The notes beneath the pieces are model-generated. The model made no database searches. It saw only the letters and a program-made list of their open reading frames with translations, and was not told where the DNA came from. Below are positions 15,721 to 24,016 of a stretch of 29,886 bases of DNA, one piece after another; within the stretch, counting starts at the first letter, position 1; each line of letters starts with the position of its first letter. The translations under genes were made by a program, and so were the position numbers. This DNA is from a virus, in IMG/VR virus record IMGVR_UViG_3300025929_000040, positions 1 through 29,886 of that record. One strand, 5' to 3'.

Positions 15721-17499
15721 GTGTCGGTCAGCGTCACCGCGCCCCCGGCGAATACGACCGCTGCCGCGCCGGTTTCCACGATCCTCACGGCCCCACCAGC
15801 AGGGACGCGGGCAGCGGCGCCCGCGGGTCGCGGAGTAGCCGACGTTCGCGTCACCGCCGCGCCGGCCGCGACGGTCGTCGCGGGGGTGGAGGGTCAGGCA
15901 CTCACCACCCTGGCGAAGATCACCGCATCCGTCTGGGATCCGAGCAACAACCTGCTCGCGTCGCTGCCGCACGTCATGAACCACTCGTGGCTTGACGAGT
16001 TCTCCAAGATTGGGGACGCGTCGTTCGAGGTTCCGCTAGACGACGCGTCGACCGCGCTGATTCAAGAGCGCTGCATCGTGAAGTTCGCGTGGCACGGCGG
16101 GAAGCGGTTCGCCTGCCGCATCAACTCCGAGGGTGTGGAGATCGTCCGCGCCGGCCGTCGTTGGTTGCGGTTCGAGTCGCAGCCGGGCGTCATGTCCGTG
16201 TTGGCTGATCTGCAGATGTACCCGGAGTACCCGCTCGAGCGGCAGTCGTCTCCCGACCGGAAGTTCGACTGGACCGCGGGCGCGGACGTGTGGCTGGTCG
16301 ACTCCGAGTGGACCGAACCCGACGGGGCCGTGACGCCGCTGAATGTGCGCGCCGACTACCCGCTGGACCTGCGGCACCTGGACAAGACGGCGCAGTGGAT
16401 CTCTCACGACCTGACCGACTACGCGCCGATCGGGCAGCGGGACTTGTTCCGCGGCACGTTGACGATCGAGGATGACAACACCCCGATCCTGATTCACGCC
16501 GCCGCGTCGGGGCCGCTGAGCTTCAACATCGACGGCGTCGAAGTGATCTCACCGCAGAGCGGGCAGCCGAACGACTCGTCGGTGGTGATGACGCTCGATT
16601 CGGGCGGCCACACGATCGCCGTGTCGGCGAGCAACTCGCCTTACCCGCGGTCCACTCATGGTGCGCGGATCATGTTCATTGCTTCGATCTGCCGCTACGA
16701 CAACCGCAAACCCGGTGAGTTGCTGTATCACACGGGGACGTCGTCGTGGAAGGTTGCGGGGAACTCGATCAAGCCTGGCTGGTTCGACGCGCAGATCCTG
16801 GCGCGCGTCATCGAAGAGGCGCGACTGACCCACACCGGCCGGCACGTCCTAGGCCCGCTCGCTGTCACATTCGGCTACACCGACTTCGTCGACTCGCACG
16901 GTGAGGCGTGGACGAAGCGGACGACGGCGTCGTTCCCGGTGGGGCAGATCAACGGCGCCGATGTTGCGATGCAGCTCGCGGAGCAGCCGCAGTTCGAGCC
17001 GTGGATGTCACCGAACCTGCGGATCTACGCGTGGAAGCGGCGCGGCTCGGACCTGACGGGGACGGTGGCGCTCGAGCACGTCGCCGATGGCGGGAACATC
17101 CTGTCCTACCAGCAGTCGCGTGACGCGCAGCGGCAGACGGTGATCCTGACGCAACTGCACGACGGGTCATTCCAGGAGACGCCGGACGGGGACGCGCTCG
17201 CCGATATCGGCCGCATCGAAGCGGGCCTGTCGATGGGGTCGGCGCTGGGTGCGGAGACTGCGGAGCGCGCGGCGACGGCGCAACTGAACGAGTCGGCGCA
17301 TCCGCTGACGAAGATCACCGTCGTCCTGTCCACCCTGACGGGGCCGCAGCCTTACGTCGACTTCAACATCGGCGACACCATGCCGGTGCTCGGCCGGCGC
17401 GACTCGGGGTCGATGAAGGCTCGGGTCATGTCGATCAGCCCGGACGCGTCGGTGTTCCCGCCGCGGGTGACGGTCGAGCTGGTGGAGGATCTGTCGTGA
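15721..17499 (+). CDS. Tail hub protein, Gp37-like
   Basis: A 592-residue baseplate-hub/tail-tip protein. The segment beginning at about residue 85 (SWLDEFSKIGDASFEVPLDD) and the C-terminal half (ILARVIEEARLTHTG, FPVGQINGADVAMQLAE, YVDFNIGDTMPVLGRRD) match the Siphovirus ReqiPepy6 Gp37-like hub family. Two oddities: the first about 60 residues are a low-complexity Ala/Pro/Thr/Val tract (APPANTTAAAPVST type), and residues about 220-325 look like an inserted beta-sandwich (TLTIEDDNTPILIHAAASG, VVMTLDSGGHTIAVSASNS) in PA14/carbohydrate-binding style. The hub likely contacts the cell envelope. GTG start at 15721, one base after the preceding stop; GTGA overlap with the next gene. Confidence 0.82.
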   Translation: MSVSVTAPPANTTAAAPVSTILTAPPAGTRAAAPAGRGVADVRVTAAPAATVVAGVEGQALTTLAKITASVWDPSNNLLASLPHVMNHSWLDEFSKIGDASFEVPLDDASTALIQERCIVKFAWHGGKRFACRINSEGVEIVRAGRRWLRFESQPGVMSVLADLQMYPEYPLERQSSPDRKFDWTAGADVWLVDSEWTEPDGAVTPLNVRADYPLDLRHLDKTAQWISHDLTDYAPIGQRDLFRGTLTIEDDNTPILIHAAASGPLSFNIDGVEVISPQSGQPNDSSVVMTLDSGGHTIAVSASNSPYPRSTHGARIMFIASICRYDNRKPGELLYHTGTSSWKVAGNSIKPGWFDAQILARVIEEARLTHTGRHVLGPLAVTFGYTDFVDSHGEAWTKRTTASFPVGQINGADVAMQLAEQPQFEPWMSPNLRIYAWKRRGSDLTGTVALEHVADGGNILSYQQSRDAQRQTVILTQLHDGSFQETPDGDALADIGRIEAGLSMGSALGAETAERAATAQLNESAHPLTKITVVLSTLTGPQPYVDFNIGDTMPVLGRRDSGSMKARVMSISPDASVFPPRVTVELVEDLS

Positions 17500-17816
17500 C
17501 GACCTACCCGCCACCAGGGCGTAACCCGCCGGACCCGTCCGAACGGCTGCTGGTGCAGACGCGCCGGTCGTTCGGCGGCGGCAACGACGGCGGGTCACGC
17601 TGGGCGCAGCCGGTCAAGAACACCGACCCGATCGCGTCGCCCTACGTCGCCGGACAGATCGTGTACGTGTTCCACGGTGACGACCCGACCGTGGAGCGGC
17701 CGGACGCGGTGCTGGTCCGATGGGTCGGCGCTGCGATGCCGGACAACAAGATCCTCACCGACGACTACTTGAACGTCACCCTCACGGATGAGGAGATCGC
17801 GGGGATGTTCGGCTGA
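17496..17816 (+). CDS. Small minor tail protein
   Basis: A 106-residue protein in GTGA overlap with the hub gene and one-base overlap with the following gene (TGATGG). The N-terminus is Pro/Gly-rich (TTYPPPGRNPPDPSERL); the C-terminus contains VLVRWVGAAMPDNKILTDDY and ends EEIAGMFG. No domain is recognised. Its place between two tail tip genes and tight coupling suggest a minor structural or assembly protein. Confidence 0.7.
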   Translation: MTTYPPPGRNPPDPSERLLVQTRRSFGGGNDGGSRWAQPVKNTDPIASPYVAGQIVYVFHGDDPTVERPDAVLVRWVGAAMPDNKILTDDYLNVTLTDEEIAGMFG

Positions 17817-19237
17817 TGGCGACGTGGGTCGCGAACTCGTGGCAAGGCGGCTACGTCGCTGATCTCGGCCCGTACATCGGGCCGCTGCCGTCAGCGTCAC
17901 CGATCCCGGCGAACCTGCCCGACACGGCAGGCCAGATCGACTACCTCATCGGCGTCCCAGACGGCGGCATGGCGTCGGGGTTCGTAGATAACACGTTCAT
18001 CGACCACTGGCGCGGGTGGAACGGCACCCCCGGCGACCTGGCCGACACCTATTGGAGCAACCAAGGCAACGGGCTCGACATCACCACGCCGGGTCTGCAC
18101 CTGATGGTGCTGTGGTACGACCTCACGTTCGACGACCCGGGAGACTACGCCGCACCCACGGTCGACCCGCGCGCGCTTGTCCCGCCGTCCTTCGTCGCCG
18201 GTGGCGCTGGCTCACCAGTGGGCGATCCAGCCGCCGGGTCATGGACCGACGTCTACCCCGCGGGTACGTGGCGGTTCGGGGTGGGAGTCGACGAAGGCAT
18301 GACCTACGTGGCGGGTGGAGCAACTCACCCGACAGACGTCACCGTCGCGGAAAGCGACGTCGTGACTGCATTCATCGCCGCGACCTCGGGCACCTTCACG
18401 CGCAGCGGTAGCCAGTTTGCTGGCTTCGGGTTGCACACGCTTCAGGCTGGCGACTGGGAGGCCGGCGGCGAGATTCTCACGTCGAGCCTTGGGGACTTCG
18501 TCGCTGGCGGCTACACGCAGCAGCAGCAGACGTTCAGCCTGCCCGGATCGCTACCGGACACGCCCGACTGGGACACCATCGCCCAGGACCCCGGATTCTT
18601 CGTTCTCCCCCCGGAACTCGAAGGGCTCATCGAGGGCATCGACTTCTGGATGAAGCCGGGCGCCGACTACACCGATCCCTACCGCTACAGCGACTTCCCC
18701 GACTCCGCCGCCACGGCGTTCGACTCGTGGGAAGACATCAGCCTGACGATCGACCCGATCGAGGGGCACGTCGTCGGCACGGCGGGGCAGCTCTACACGA
18801 GCCTGAACATTCAGCTGATGCGCGTTGATCGGCTCGTCACCACCGGCGAGATCGTCGCCGACGGCGACGGCACCGTGATCGACACCGTCACTCCCGACAC
18901 GGGCGTCGGAATCACCGGGCCGCACACCACAACAGTCTCCATACCGAGCACCGATACCGACGTCGGACTCGTGCTCCGCGTCCCGAAATCGACCCTCGGG
19001 ATACCGCGCAGCTCCTCCGGGGCGACCGGTGACTACGTCGCATGGGTGGCGCGCATGGCCAGCTTGGGTACCGCGTTCGCTGACCTCGACATGTCGCCGT
19101 TCCGGCTCTGGAAGCCCGGTTCGCTGCTGGCCTGGCACAACTTCACCGGCCACTGGCAGACGTTCACCGGGGGGACGCTCTACATCTTCACGCCGGGCCT
19201 CGGGCCGGTGCCGATGGCTGACGGATTCCCGCCCTAG
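17816..19237 (+). CDS. Minor tail protein (tail tip, large, beta-rich)
   Basis: A 473-residue protein following the hub. It is rich in Gly, Thr, Ser, Asp and aromatic residues, with no predicted membrane span or coiled coil, as in tail-tip adhesion proteins. Parts that read like separate beta modules are about 1-200 (GGYVADLGPYIGPLPSASP, IDHWRGWNGTPGDLADTYW, WYDLTFDDPGDYAAP) and about 300-473 (FDSWEDISLTIDPIEGHVVG, GLVLRVPKSTLGIP, FTGGTLYIFTPGLGPVPM). No enzyme motif is seen. Its TAG stop shares the palindrome CTAG with the stop of the convergent gene on the other strand. Confidence 0.75.
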   Translation: MATWVANSWQGGYVADLGPYIGPLPSASPIPANLPDTAGQIDYLIGVPDGGMASGFVDNTFIDHWRGWNGTPGDLADTYWSNQGNGLDITTPGLHLMVLWYDLTFDDPGDYAAPTVDPRALVPPSFVAGGAGSPVGDPAAGSWTDVYPAGTWRFGVGVDEGMTYVAGGATHPTDVTVAESDVVTAFIAATSGTFTRSGSQFAGFGLHTLQAGDWEAGGEILTSSLGDFVAGGYTQQQQTFSLPGSLPDTPDWDTIAQDPGFFVLPPELEGLIEGIDFWMKPGADYTDPYRYSDFPDSAATAFDSWEDISLTIDPIEGHVVGTAGQLYTSLNIQLMRVDRLVTTGEIVADGDGTVIDTVTPDTGVGITGPHTTTVSIPSTDTDVGLVLRVPKSTLGIPRSSSGATGDYVAWVARMASLGTAFADLDMSPFRLWKPGSLLAWHNFTGHWQTFTGGTLYIFTPGLGPVPMADGFPP

Positions 19238-19497
19238 ACATGGAGCGCTGACCGCTCCACCCGTACCCGCGTCCAGAACTCGGCCTCAAGCGTCGACAGG
19301 ACGGCGGGGATCAGCGGGCACTCCGCAGCTTCATGCCGAACAGCCGGGTCTAGGTGCCGGTCGGCGACGGTGGCGAACGCTGCCGCCAGGTTGTGTCCGT
19401 TGACTGCCCATTGGGGGTAGAGGGCGTCCACCAACTCGCCCGCCAGCGCGACGCTGTTGGAAGTGATTCCCGTTGTCAGATCGGTGTCGACCATCAT
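19234..19497 (-). CDS. Reverse-strand 87-aa protein of unknown function (moron)
   Basis: An 87-residue soluble protein encoded against the late operon between tail and lysis genes. It is not a mirror of a plus-strand gene: it fills an otherwise empty interval, has its own ribosome site (AAGGAC at 19506-19511, 8 nt before ATG 19497) and a promoter-like sequence upstream. It reads as mostly helical (SVALAGELVDALYPQW, NLAAAFATVADRH, LIPAVLSTLEAEFWTR) with several His and one Cys. An in-frame ATG at 19494 is an alternative start. No family recognised. Convergent placement and independent promoter suggest expression in the lysogen. Confidence 0.72.
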   Translation of the reverse strand: MMVDTDLTTGITSNSVALAGELVDALYPQWAVNGHNLAAAFATVADRHLDPAVRHEAAECPLIPAVLSTLEAEFWTRVRVERSALHV

Positions 19498-19537
19498 GCT
19501 TGCCCGTCCTTATTGAAAGTCATAACGGGAACCATCC

Positions 19538-19578
19538 CCGATAGGCAGCAACACTATTCCTCTATCGGTCTAGGTCAA
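19538..19578 (-). promoter_or_regulatory. Promoter with an inverted repeat centred on the -10 element
   Basis: On the minus strand TTGACC (19573-19578) and TAGTGT (19551-19556) are spaced by 16 nt and point at the 87-aa gene. A 7-bp inverted repeat, CCGATAG (19538-19544) and CTATCGG (19562-19568), is centred at 19553, inside the -10 element, and looks like an operator for a dimeric regulator. The surrounding stretch is less GC-rich than the rest of the window. Confidence 0.6.
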
Positions 19579-19653
19579 TAGATATGGACCTGCGGCTTTG
19601 TGTACGAATATCGCCGAACCAAGGCGCACCCCCCGGAAAGGAAGGCGGCCCGC

Positions 19654-20073
19654 GTGGTTCTCATCCGCACCCGCTGGTACTCCCTGTCACGGCGCGGAGC
19701 TGTGCTCGCACTGTTCGGCACCGTGTTCGCCCTGCTCGGCTACTCCTACCTCAGCATCGACGCCCGCCTGACCGCCGTCCTGCACGCGCAACTGCGGTTC
19801 GCGCTCGACGTCGCCCCGGTCGAGTTCTACGGCTGGGCGTGGGTCGTCTGCGGACTCCTAGCGATCCTCGGTGGCCTGGTGCATCCGCTCGACGGGTTGG
19901 GGTTCGCCGCCGCCGTGTTCATGCCCGCCCTCTGGTCCGTCGTCTACTTCCTCGCCTGGTTCCACGACGACGCCCCACGCGCATGGGTGAACGGCTGCCT
20001 GTTCGGCGCCATCGCCCTCGTCCTCGTCGTGGTGGCGGGGATGGCTGACCCGCTCGCCCGTGAGCCGAAATGA
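19654..20073 (+). CDS. Four-TM membrane protein, lysis cassette (holin candidate)
   Basis: A 139-residue membrane protein if started at the GTG 19654, which follows AAGGAAGG by about nine bases; an upstream GTG at 19600 would add 18 basic residues and has no ribosome site. Four hydrophobic segments are visible at about residues 15-34, 58-78, 82-101 and 112-130, separated by short loops, with a basic N-terminus and the end DPLAREPK. It opens the lysis cassette and overlaps the next gene in ATGA. Actinophages often have more than one holin-like protein beside the endolysin; a role in membrane permeabilisation or its control is likely but unproven. Confidence 0.72.
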   Translation: MVLIRTRWYSLSRRGAVLALFGTVFALLGYSYLSIDARLTAVLHAQLRFALDVAPVEFYGWAWVVCGLLAILGGLVHPLDGLGFAAAVFMPALWSVVYFLAWFHDDAPRAWVNGCLFGAIALVLVVVAGMADPLAREPK

Positions 20074-20474
20074 ACGTCGCTGACGGGGCGTGGACCACGC
20101 TCGCCGCCGCCGTCCCCGCCGGACTGTCCTACCTCGCCGGCCAAGCCTCAGCACGCCGCCGGGAACGCGCCCGCACGGCGGCGGGAAGCAAACGAGCCGA
20201 CACCGAAGCGATCGAACAAGCCCGCATCACCTACCAGGCGATCGTGAAAGCACAGACGGAAGAGATAGCACGGGTGCAAGCCGAAGCGCACGAAGCCCGG
20301 GTGGAGGCGGCCCGGTCCCGCGGCAACGCCCGCCAGTGCGAGGACCGCGCCGAAGCGCTCGAAGAGCAGGTGAAGTCGCTGCGCCGCATTGTCGCCCGCA
20401 TGGCCGCGATCCTCCGCGAACACCACATCGACCTACCGATCGACGCCGCCGACGTGGAAGCGCAGGGCGCCTGA
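20070..20474 (+). CDS. Anchored coiled-coil protein of the lysis cassette
   Basis: A 134-residue protein whose ATG overlaps the previous stop. The first about 25 residues are moderately hydrophobic (GAWTTLAAAVPAGLSYLAG), followed by a long charged helix from about 28 to 118 rich in Glu, Ala, Arg and Gln (EAIEQARITYQAIVKAQTEE, EDRAEALEEQVKSLRRIVAR) with clear heptad character. It ends DLPIDAADVEAQGA. It sits directly before the endolysin (TGATG overlap). Membrane-anchored coiled coils of this sort occur beside actinophage endolysins and may regulate holin action or bridge the envelope (spanin-like); function is inferred from location. Confidence 0.72.
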   Translation: MNVADGAWTTLAAAVPAGLSYLAGQASARRRERARTAAGSKRADTEAIEQARITYQAIVKAQTEEIARVQAEAHEARVEAARSRGNARQCEDRAEALEEQVKSLRRIVARMAAILREHHIDLPIDAADVEAQGA

Positions 20475-21262
20475 TGACCAACAGCACGCAGTTCGTCGAC
20501 TGCTCGTCGAACAACCCGATCCCGAACGTCGCCGCGTACAAGGCAGCCGGTCACCGGACGCTGTGCCGCAAGGTCAGCGAAGGCACCGGGTATCACTGGA
20601 TCGAGGGTGACGGGCTCACCGACGTCTGCCACAAGGCGGGACTCACGGTCGGGCATTACCACTGGTTGCGGCCGGATTCGTCGGCGACGGCGCAGGCGGC
20701 GTTCTTCGTCGCGTGCGTGAAGCCGCATTTGAAGCCGGGTGACTGGCTGATGACGGACTTCGAGCGCACCCAGGGTGCGGCGGATCCGGCTGACGTGTCC
20801 CGCGCCGCGCAGCTTCACGAGTTCAACACCTACGTCACCACCCATCTGCCCGGGTACCCGCTGTACGTCTACACCGGCAACTGGTACCTCGACGGGAAGC
20901 CGCACTGCCAGGCCGAATGCCGCCGCTGGCCGGTGGTCATGTCGGACTACTCCGGCCGCGTCGCGCTGCCGAACCCGTACCGGCTGAACTACGTCGCCTG
21001 GCAGTTCACCGACCGCGCACGGGTCGCTGGGTTCGGCGCGTCGGTCGATTACAACCGCTGGCTCGGCACCCCACCCCACGACAGTCAGGAGTTCACTGTG
21101 GACGCAGCAGCTAAGGCCCGGTTCGACGCGATCGACGCCCGGTTCCACGGCAAAGACGGGAAGCCGTGGCCGGTCGAGAACCTGATCCTCGAAGTGGTCA
21201 AGCCGATGTTCGCCAAGCTCGAGGCCGATCTCATCGCGGCGATCAAGGCGGCGAAGGCGTGA
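20474..21262 (+). CDS. lysA: Endolysin, GH25-type lysozyme
   Basis: A 262-residue glycoside hydrolase family 25 (1,4-beta-N-acetylmuramidase) protein. The barrel motifs are clear: D9 in QFVDCSSNNP, HYHW at 61-64, the catalytic pair D95/E97 in MTDFERTQ, YTGNWY at 133-138, WQFTD at 176-180 and D192 in SVDYNRWLG. The domain ends near residue 200; about 60 residues follow, mostly charged helix ending in an Ala/Lys-rich tail, with no recognised cell-wall-binding repeat. It would cleave the glycan strands of peptidoglycan to release virions. The ATG at 20474 overlaps the coiled-coil gene stop; a holin gene follows in GTGA overlap. Confidence 0.92.
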   Translation: MTNSTQFVDCSSNNPIPNVAAYKAAGHRTLCRKVSEGTGYHWIEGDGLTDVCHKAGLTVGHYHWLRPDSSATAQAAFFVACVKPHLKPGDWLMTDFERTQGAADPADVSRAAQLHEFNTYVTTHLPGYPLYVYTGNWYLDGKPHCQAECRRWPVVMSDYSGRVALPNPYRLNYVAWQFTDRARVAGFGASVDYNRWLGTPPHDSQEFTVDAAAKARFDAIDARFHGKDGKPWPVENLILEVVKPMFAKLEADLIAAIKAAKA

Positions 21263-21465
21263 CCCCGCCCGTGAAGCCGTCGTACAACCCGCTCACCTAC
21301 CGGCCAACCCAACTCTGGAAGGCGATCTACGCCGTGCTGATCGGGTTCGGTGGGTCGCTTGTCGCTGCCTCCGCTGACGGTCATTTGACGTTGACCGGCT
21401 GGGTGTCAGCCGCGGTCGCTGGGCTGGTTGCTGGCGGCGGCGTCTTCGGCATTGAAAACAAGTAG
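21259..21465 (+). CDS. Holin, two-TM
   Basis: A 68-residue protein (GTG at 21259 overlapping the endolysin stop). It has two transmembrane helices, about 17-38 (LWKAIYAVLIGFGGSLVAAS) and 42-64 (GHLTLTGWVSAAVAGLVAGG), joined by a short Asp/Gly turn, and a C-terminus VFGIENK. This build, with the second helix running into GVFGI-(E/P)-N-K, is typical of small actinophage holins. It would form membrane lesions that let the lysozyme reach the wall. It is a stronger holin candidate than the 4-TM protein at the start of the cassette. Confidence 0.85.
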   Translation: MTPPVKPSYNPLTYRPTQLWKAIYAVLIGFGGSLVAASADGHLTLTGWVSAAVAGLVAGGGVFGIENK

Positions 21466-21503
21466 CCCGCTGCACCCACGCTTCACCAACGAAGGGCCGA
21501 CCC

Positions 21504-23549
21504 ATGTCAGTGCGCATCGACAGCACCTTGCAGACTTACCTCGCTGCGGTGACGATCCCGGGGGACTTCCACGGGCTCCCCGACGGCGACTTCGAGGTAG
21601 CACTCGGGTCGTACACCGCGCCGGGGGCGTTCCAGGCACCTGACGCTGTGTCGATCAACTCCACGGTCAGCGTCACCCTGACGGGGCGGTTGGGGGCGGG
21701 GAAGTCGTTCGACCCCACTTCGGGGACGTACTGGTTGTGGGGGCGCGCTACCCGGGCACCCGACGAAACGTTGACCAGGGGGTCGACGCGGATCACCGTT
21801 GTCACTACGGGCGGGACACCTGTCGGTGCTGCGACCCATTACGTGCCGCAGCAGACCACAGCGCCGGACCCGACCGTCTACACCGGCTGGCTCGACTCAT
21901 CCACCACCCCACCGACATTGAAGGGTTGGAACGGCACGGCGTGGGTCGCTATCGGCGGCGGTGGTGGGGGCGGCGTCACGCTGTTCAACACCCGAGCCGG
22001 ATCTGTCACGCTGACGAAGGCGGACGTGACCGGCACCGGGCTCGCAGCGTCCGACGTCGGCGCTGACACGGCTGCCGCGCGGGACACGGCGATCGCCACC
22101 CAGCACACCACCGACGTCGGGCTGTTCCAGCCTGTCAACACGAACTTGACGACGATCGGCGGGCTCGACTCGGCCACGGCCGGCGCGCTGGTCACGGACG
22201 GGGCGGGTTGGTTCCGCAAGACCTACGCGCAACTGAAAACGGCGCTGGCGCTCGTCAAGGCAGACGTCGGGTTGGGGTCGGTCGACAACACCGCCGACAC
22301 CGCGAAGCCGGTGAGCACCTTGCAGGCGACCGCTGACGGGGTGGTGCAGGCGTTCGCGATCCAGCGGGCCCACCACACCGGCACGCAGTCAGCGGACACC
22401 CTCACCGACGGGACGACGAACAAGGCGTTTCTGGCGACGGAGCGGACGAAGCTCGCGGGCATCTCAGGGTCGAACACGGGGGATCAGACGATCACCCTGA
22501 CCGGCGATGTGACCGGGACGGGTACCGGCTCCTTCGCGGCCACTCTCGCGTCGGTCGCCTCGGCGGGGACGACTGGTGACGCCACCCATTCGCTGACGGT
22601 CACGATCGACGCGAAGGGCCGCGTCACGGCGGTTACGGCGAACGCGATCGTGCTGCCCGAGTCGGCGATCACGAACCTGACGACCGACCTCGCGGCGAAA
22701 GCCACGCCGCTGACCAAGCAGGCGAAGACAGCGAACTACACCGCCGTCCTCGGCGACATGGTGCTGTGCGACACCACGGGTGGCACGTTCACCGTCACCC
22801 TTCCGGCGGCGTCGGGCGGTAAGGGCCGCATCGTCGTCAAGTGGACCGCGGGCACTACCGCGCCGTCGATCGCGGTCACCGGGTCGGACCACATCGACAC
22901 GTCGACCGGTTCGACGGGTGGGCCGTTCACGTTGTTGAATCAGGCGGCGCAGTACGAGTCCGACGGGACCGCGCTGTGGGCGATCACCGCCGACAACTTC
23001 GCCCTGTCGACACTCGACAGCCGGTATGCGAACGTCGGCATAGGCGCCAAGTCAGGTGCCTACTACGGTCCGGCGACCGCGAGCCTGAGCACAGTCGTGC
23101 CGACCCTGAACCTGTTGCAGGCGAAGCTGCTGGTCGTCGCCAAGACGGTGTCGATCGTGCAGCTGCTCGCCGAAGTCACCGCGGCTGGATCGGCCGGGGC
23201 AGTTGGTCGGCTCGGGCTGTGGGCCGACGGCGCCGACGGCTACCCCGCGGCGCTGATAGTGGACGCCGGAACGATCGACTGCACCACCACGGGCGTGAAA
23301 ACCGTGACGGTGGCGCAGACCCTGACCCCTGGCCGGTACTGGCTCTCCTATACGGCACAGGTCGCCACGGCGACAGTGCGCGGCGACATCGGCCGCGACA
23401 CCACCACGCCGAGCAACCTCTCCGGGATGGCATCGGCTCGCCAGGTCGGTGTTCAATCTGCCGGAGTCACGGGTGCCCTGCCTGGCACTTTCCCGGCCAC
23501 CCTGGCCGCGGGTCAGGACATCGCGCTCGTCTACATGAAGGTGGCCTGA
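21504..23549 (+). CDS. Tail fibre protein
   Basis: A 681-residue fibre-type protein, ATG at 21504 behind GAAGGG. The N-terminal about 150 residues form an attachment/beta domain (TGRLGAGKSFDPTSGTYWLW, TPVGAATHYVPQQTT) ending in a poly-Gly hinge at about 153-160. Then follow repeated fibre-shaft motifs usual for trimeric phage fibres (ADVGLGSVDNTADTAKPVST, LTGDVTGTGTGSFAATL, SLTVTIDAKGRVTAVTA). The C-terminal about 150 residues (GPATASLSTVVPTLNLLQAK, RLGLWADGADGYPAALIVD, LTPGRYWLSYTAQVATATV) read like a distinct beta-sandwich head, the likely receptor-binding part. It lies after the lysis genes and just before a small partner gene. Confidence 0.85.
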   Translation: MSVRIDSTLQTYLAAVTIPGDFHGLPDGDFEVALGSYTAPGAFQAPDAVSINSTVSVTLTGRLGAGKSFDPTSGTYWLWGRATRAPDETLTRGSTRITVVTTGGTPVGAATHYVPQQTTAPDPTVYTGWLDSSTTPPTLKGWNGTAWVAIGGGGGGGVTLFNTRAGSVTLTKADVTGTGLAASDVGADTAAARDTAIATQHTTDVGLFQPVNTNLTTIGGLDSATAGALVTDGAGWFRKTYAQLKTALALVKADVGLGSVDNTADTAKPVSTLQATADGVVQAFAIQRAHHTGTQSADTLTDGTTNKAFLATERTKLAGISGSNTGDQTITLTGDVTGTGTGSFAATLASVASAGTTGDATHSLTVTIDAKGRVTAVTANAIVLPESAITNLTTDLAAKATPLTKQAKTANYTAVLGDMVLCDTTGGTFTVTLPAASGGKGRIVVKWTAGTTAPSIAVTGSDHIDTSTGSTGGPFTLLNQAAQYESDGTALWAITADNFALSTLDSRYANVGIGAKSGAYYGPATASLSTVVPTLNLLQAKLLVVAKTVSIVQLLAEVTAAGSAGAVGRLGLWADGADGYPAALIVDAGTIDCTTTGVKTVTVAQTLTPGRYWLSYTAQVATATVRGDIGRDTTTPSNLSGMASARQVGVQSAGVTGALPGTFPATLAAGQDIALVYMKVA

Positions 23550-23550
23550 T

Positions 23551-24009
23551 ATGAGTTCTGTCGTCGTCTACCACCTCGGCGGGTTCAAGCCCGCGGCGCC
23601 GCAGCAGAACCGCGCCGAATTCTGGGACGCCGCTACCGGTACGTATACGTCGTGGGACAGCAGCGGGGTTCAGACTGCGCAGCGTCCACTCACGGCCGAC
23701 GAGACGGCTCAACTGGCCGCGCAGGACACCGCCGCGTCAGGCGATGCGAACCGCTCCACATTCCAGCAGAAGCTGACCGCCGCCCTGGCCGCCAACCAGA
23801 ACGACGTCGCTCAAGACCAGGCGATCATGTCGCAGGCGGCGACCATCACTGCCGCGTCGATCACCAACCTCGCCACGGCGGCCACAGCGATCGGGAAGCT
23901 CGCTCAGGCTGTGTCGCTGCTCGCTGGCAACGACGTCAACACCAAAAAGGAGCTACAGGCGATCGCCTACATGCTGCTGAATAAGAATGACACCACGGCG
24001 GGCACCTAA
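23551..24009 (+). CDS. Fibre-associated protein or fibre chaperone (probable)
   Basis: A 152-residue protein starting at ATG 23551, one base after the fibre stop. The N-terminus looks like a short beta module (VVVYHLGGFKPAAPQQNRAE, FWDAATGTYTSWDSSG); from about 55 on it is Ala/Gln/Thr-rich helix (LTADETAQLAAQDTAAS, AANQNDVAQDQAIMSQAAT, LATAATAIGKLAQAVSLLAG), ending LLNKNDTTAGT. Immediate linkage to the fibre suggests an assembly chaperone or a small structural subunit at the fibre tip. No characteristic tfa signature is seen, so the function is uncertain. It is the last gene of the rightward late block and faces the convergent methyltransferase. Confidence 0.7.
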   Translation: MSSVVVYHLGGFKPAAPQQNRAEFWDAATGTYTSWDSSGVQTAQRPLTADETAQLAAQDTAASGDANRSTFQQKLTAALAANQNDVAQDQAIMSQAATITAASITNLATAATAIGKLAQAVSLLAGNDVNTKKELQAIAYMLLNKNDTTAGT

Positions 24010-24016
24010 CCCGACC

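Noticed and set aside
19600-19653. Earlier GTG start for the 4-TM protein
   Set aside because: It has no ribosome site, whereas AAGGAAGG correctly precedes the GTG at 19654. The earlier start remains possible.
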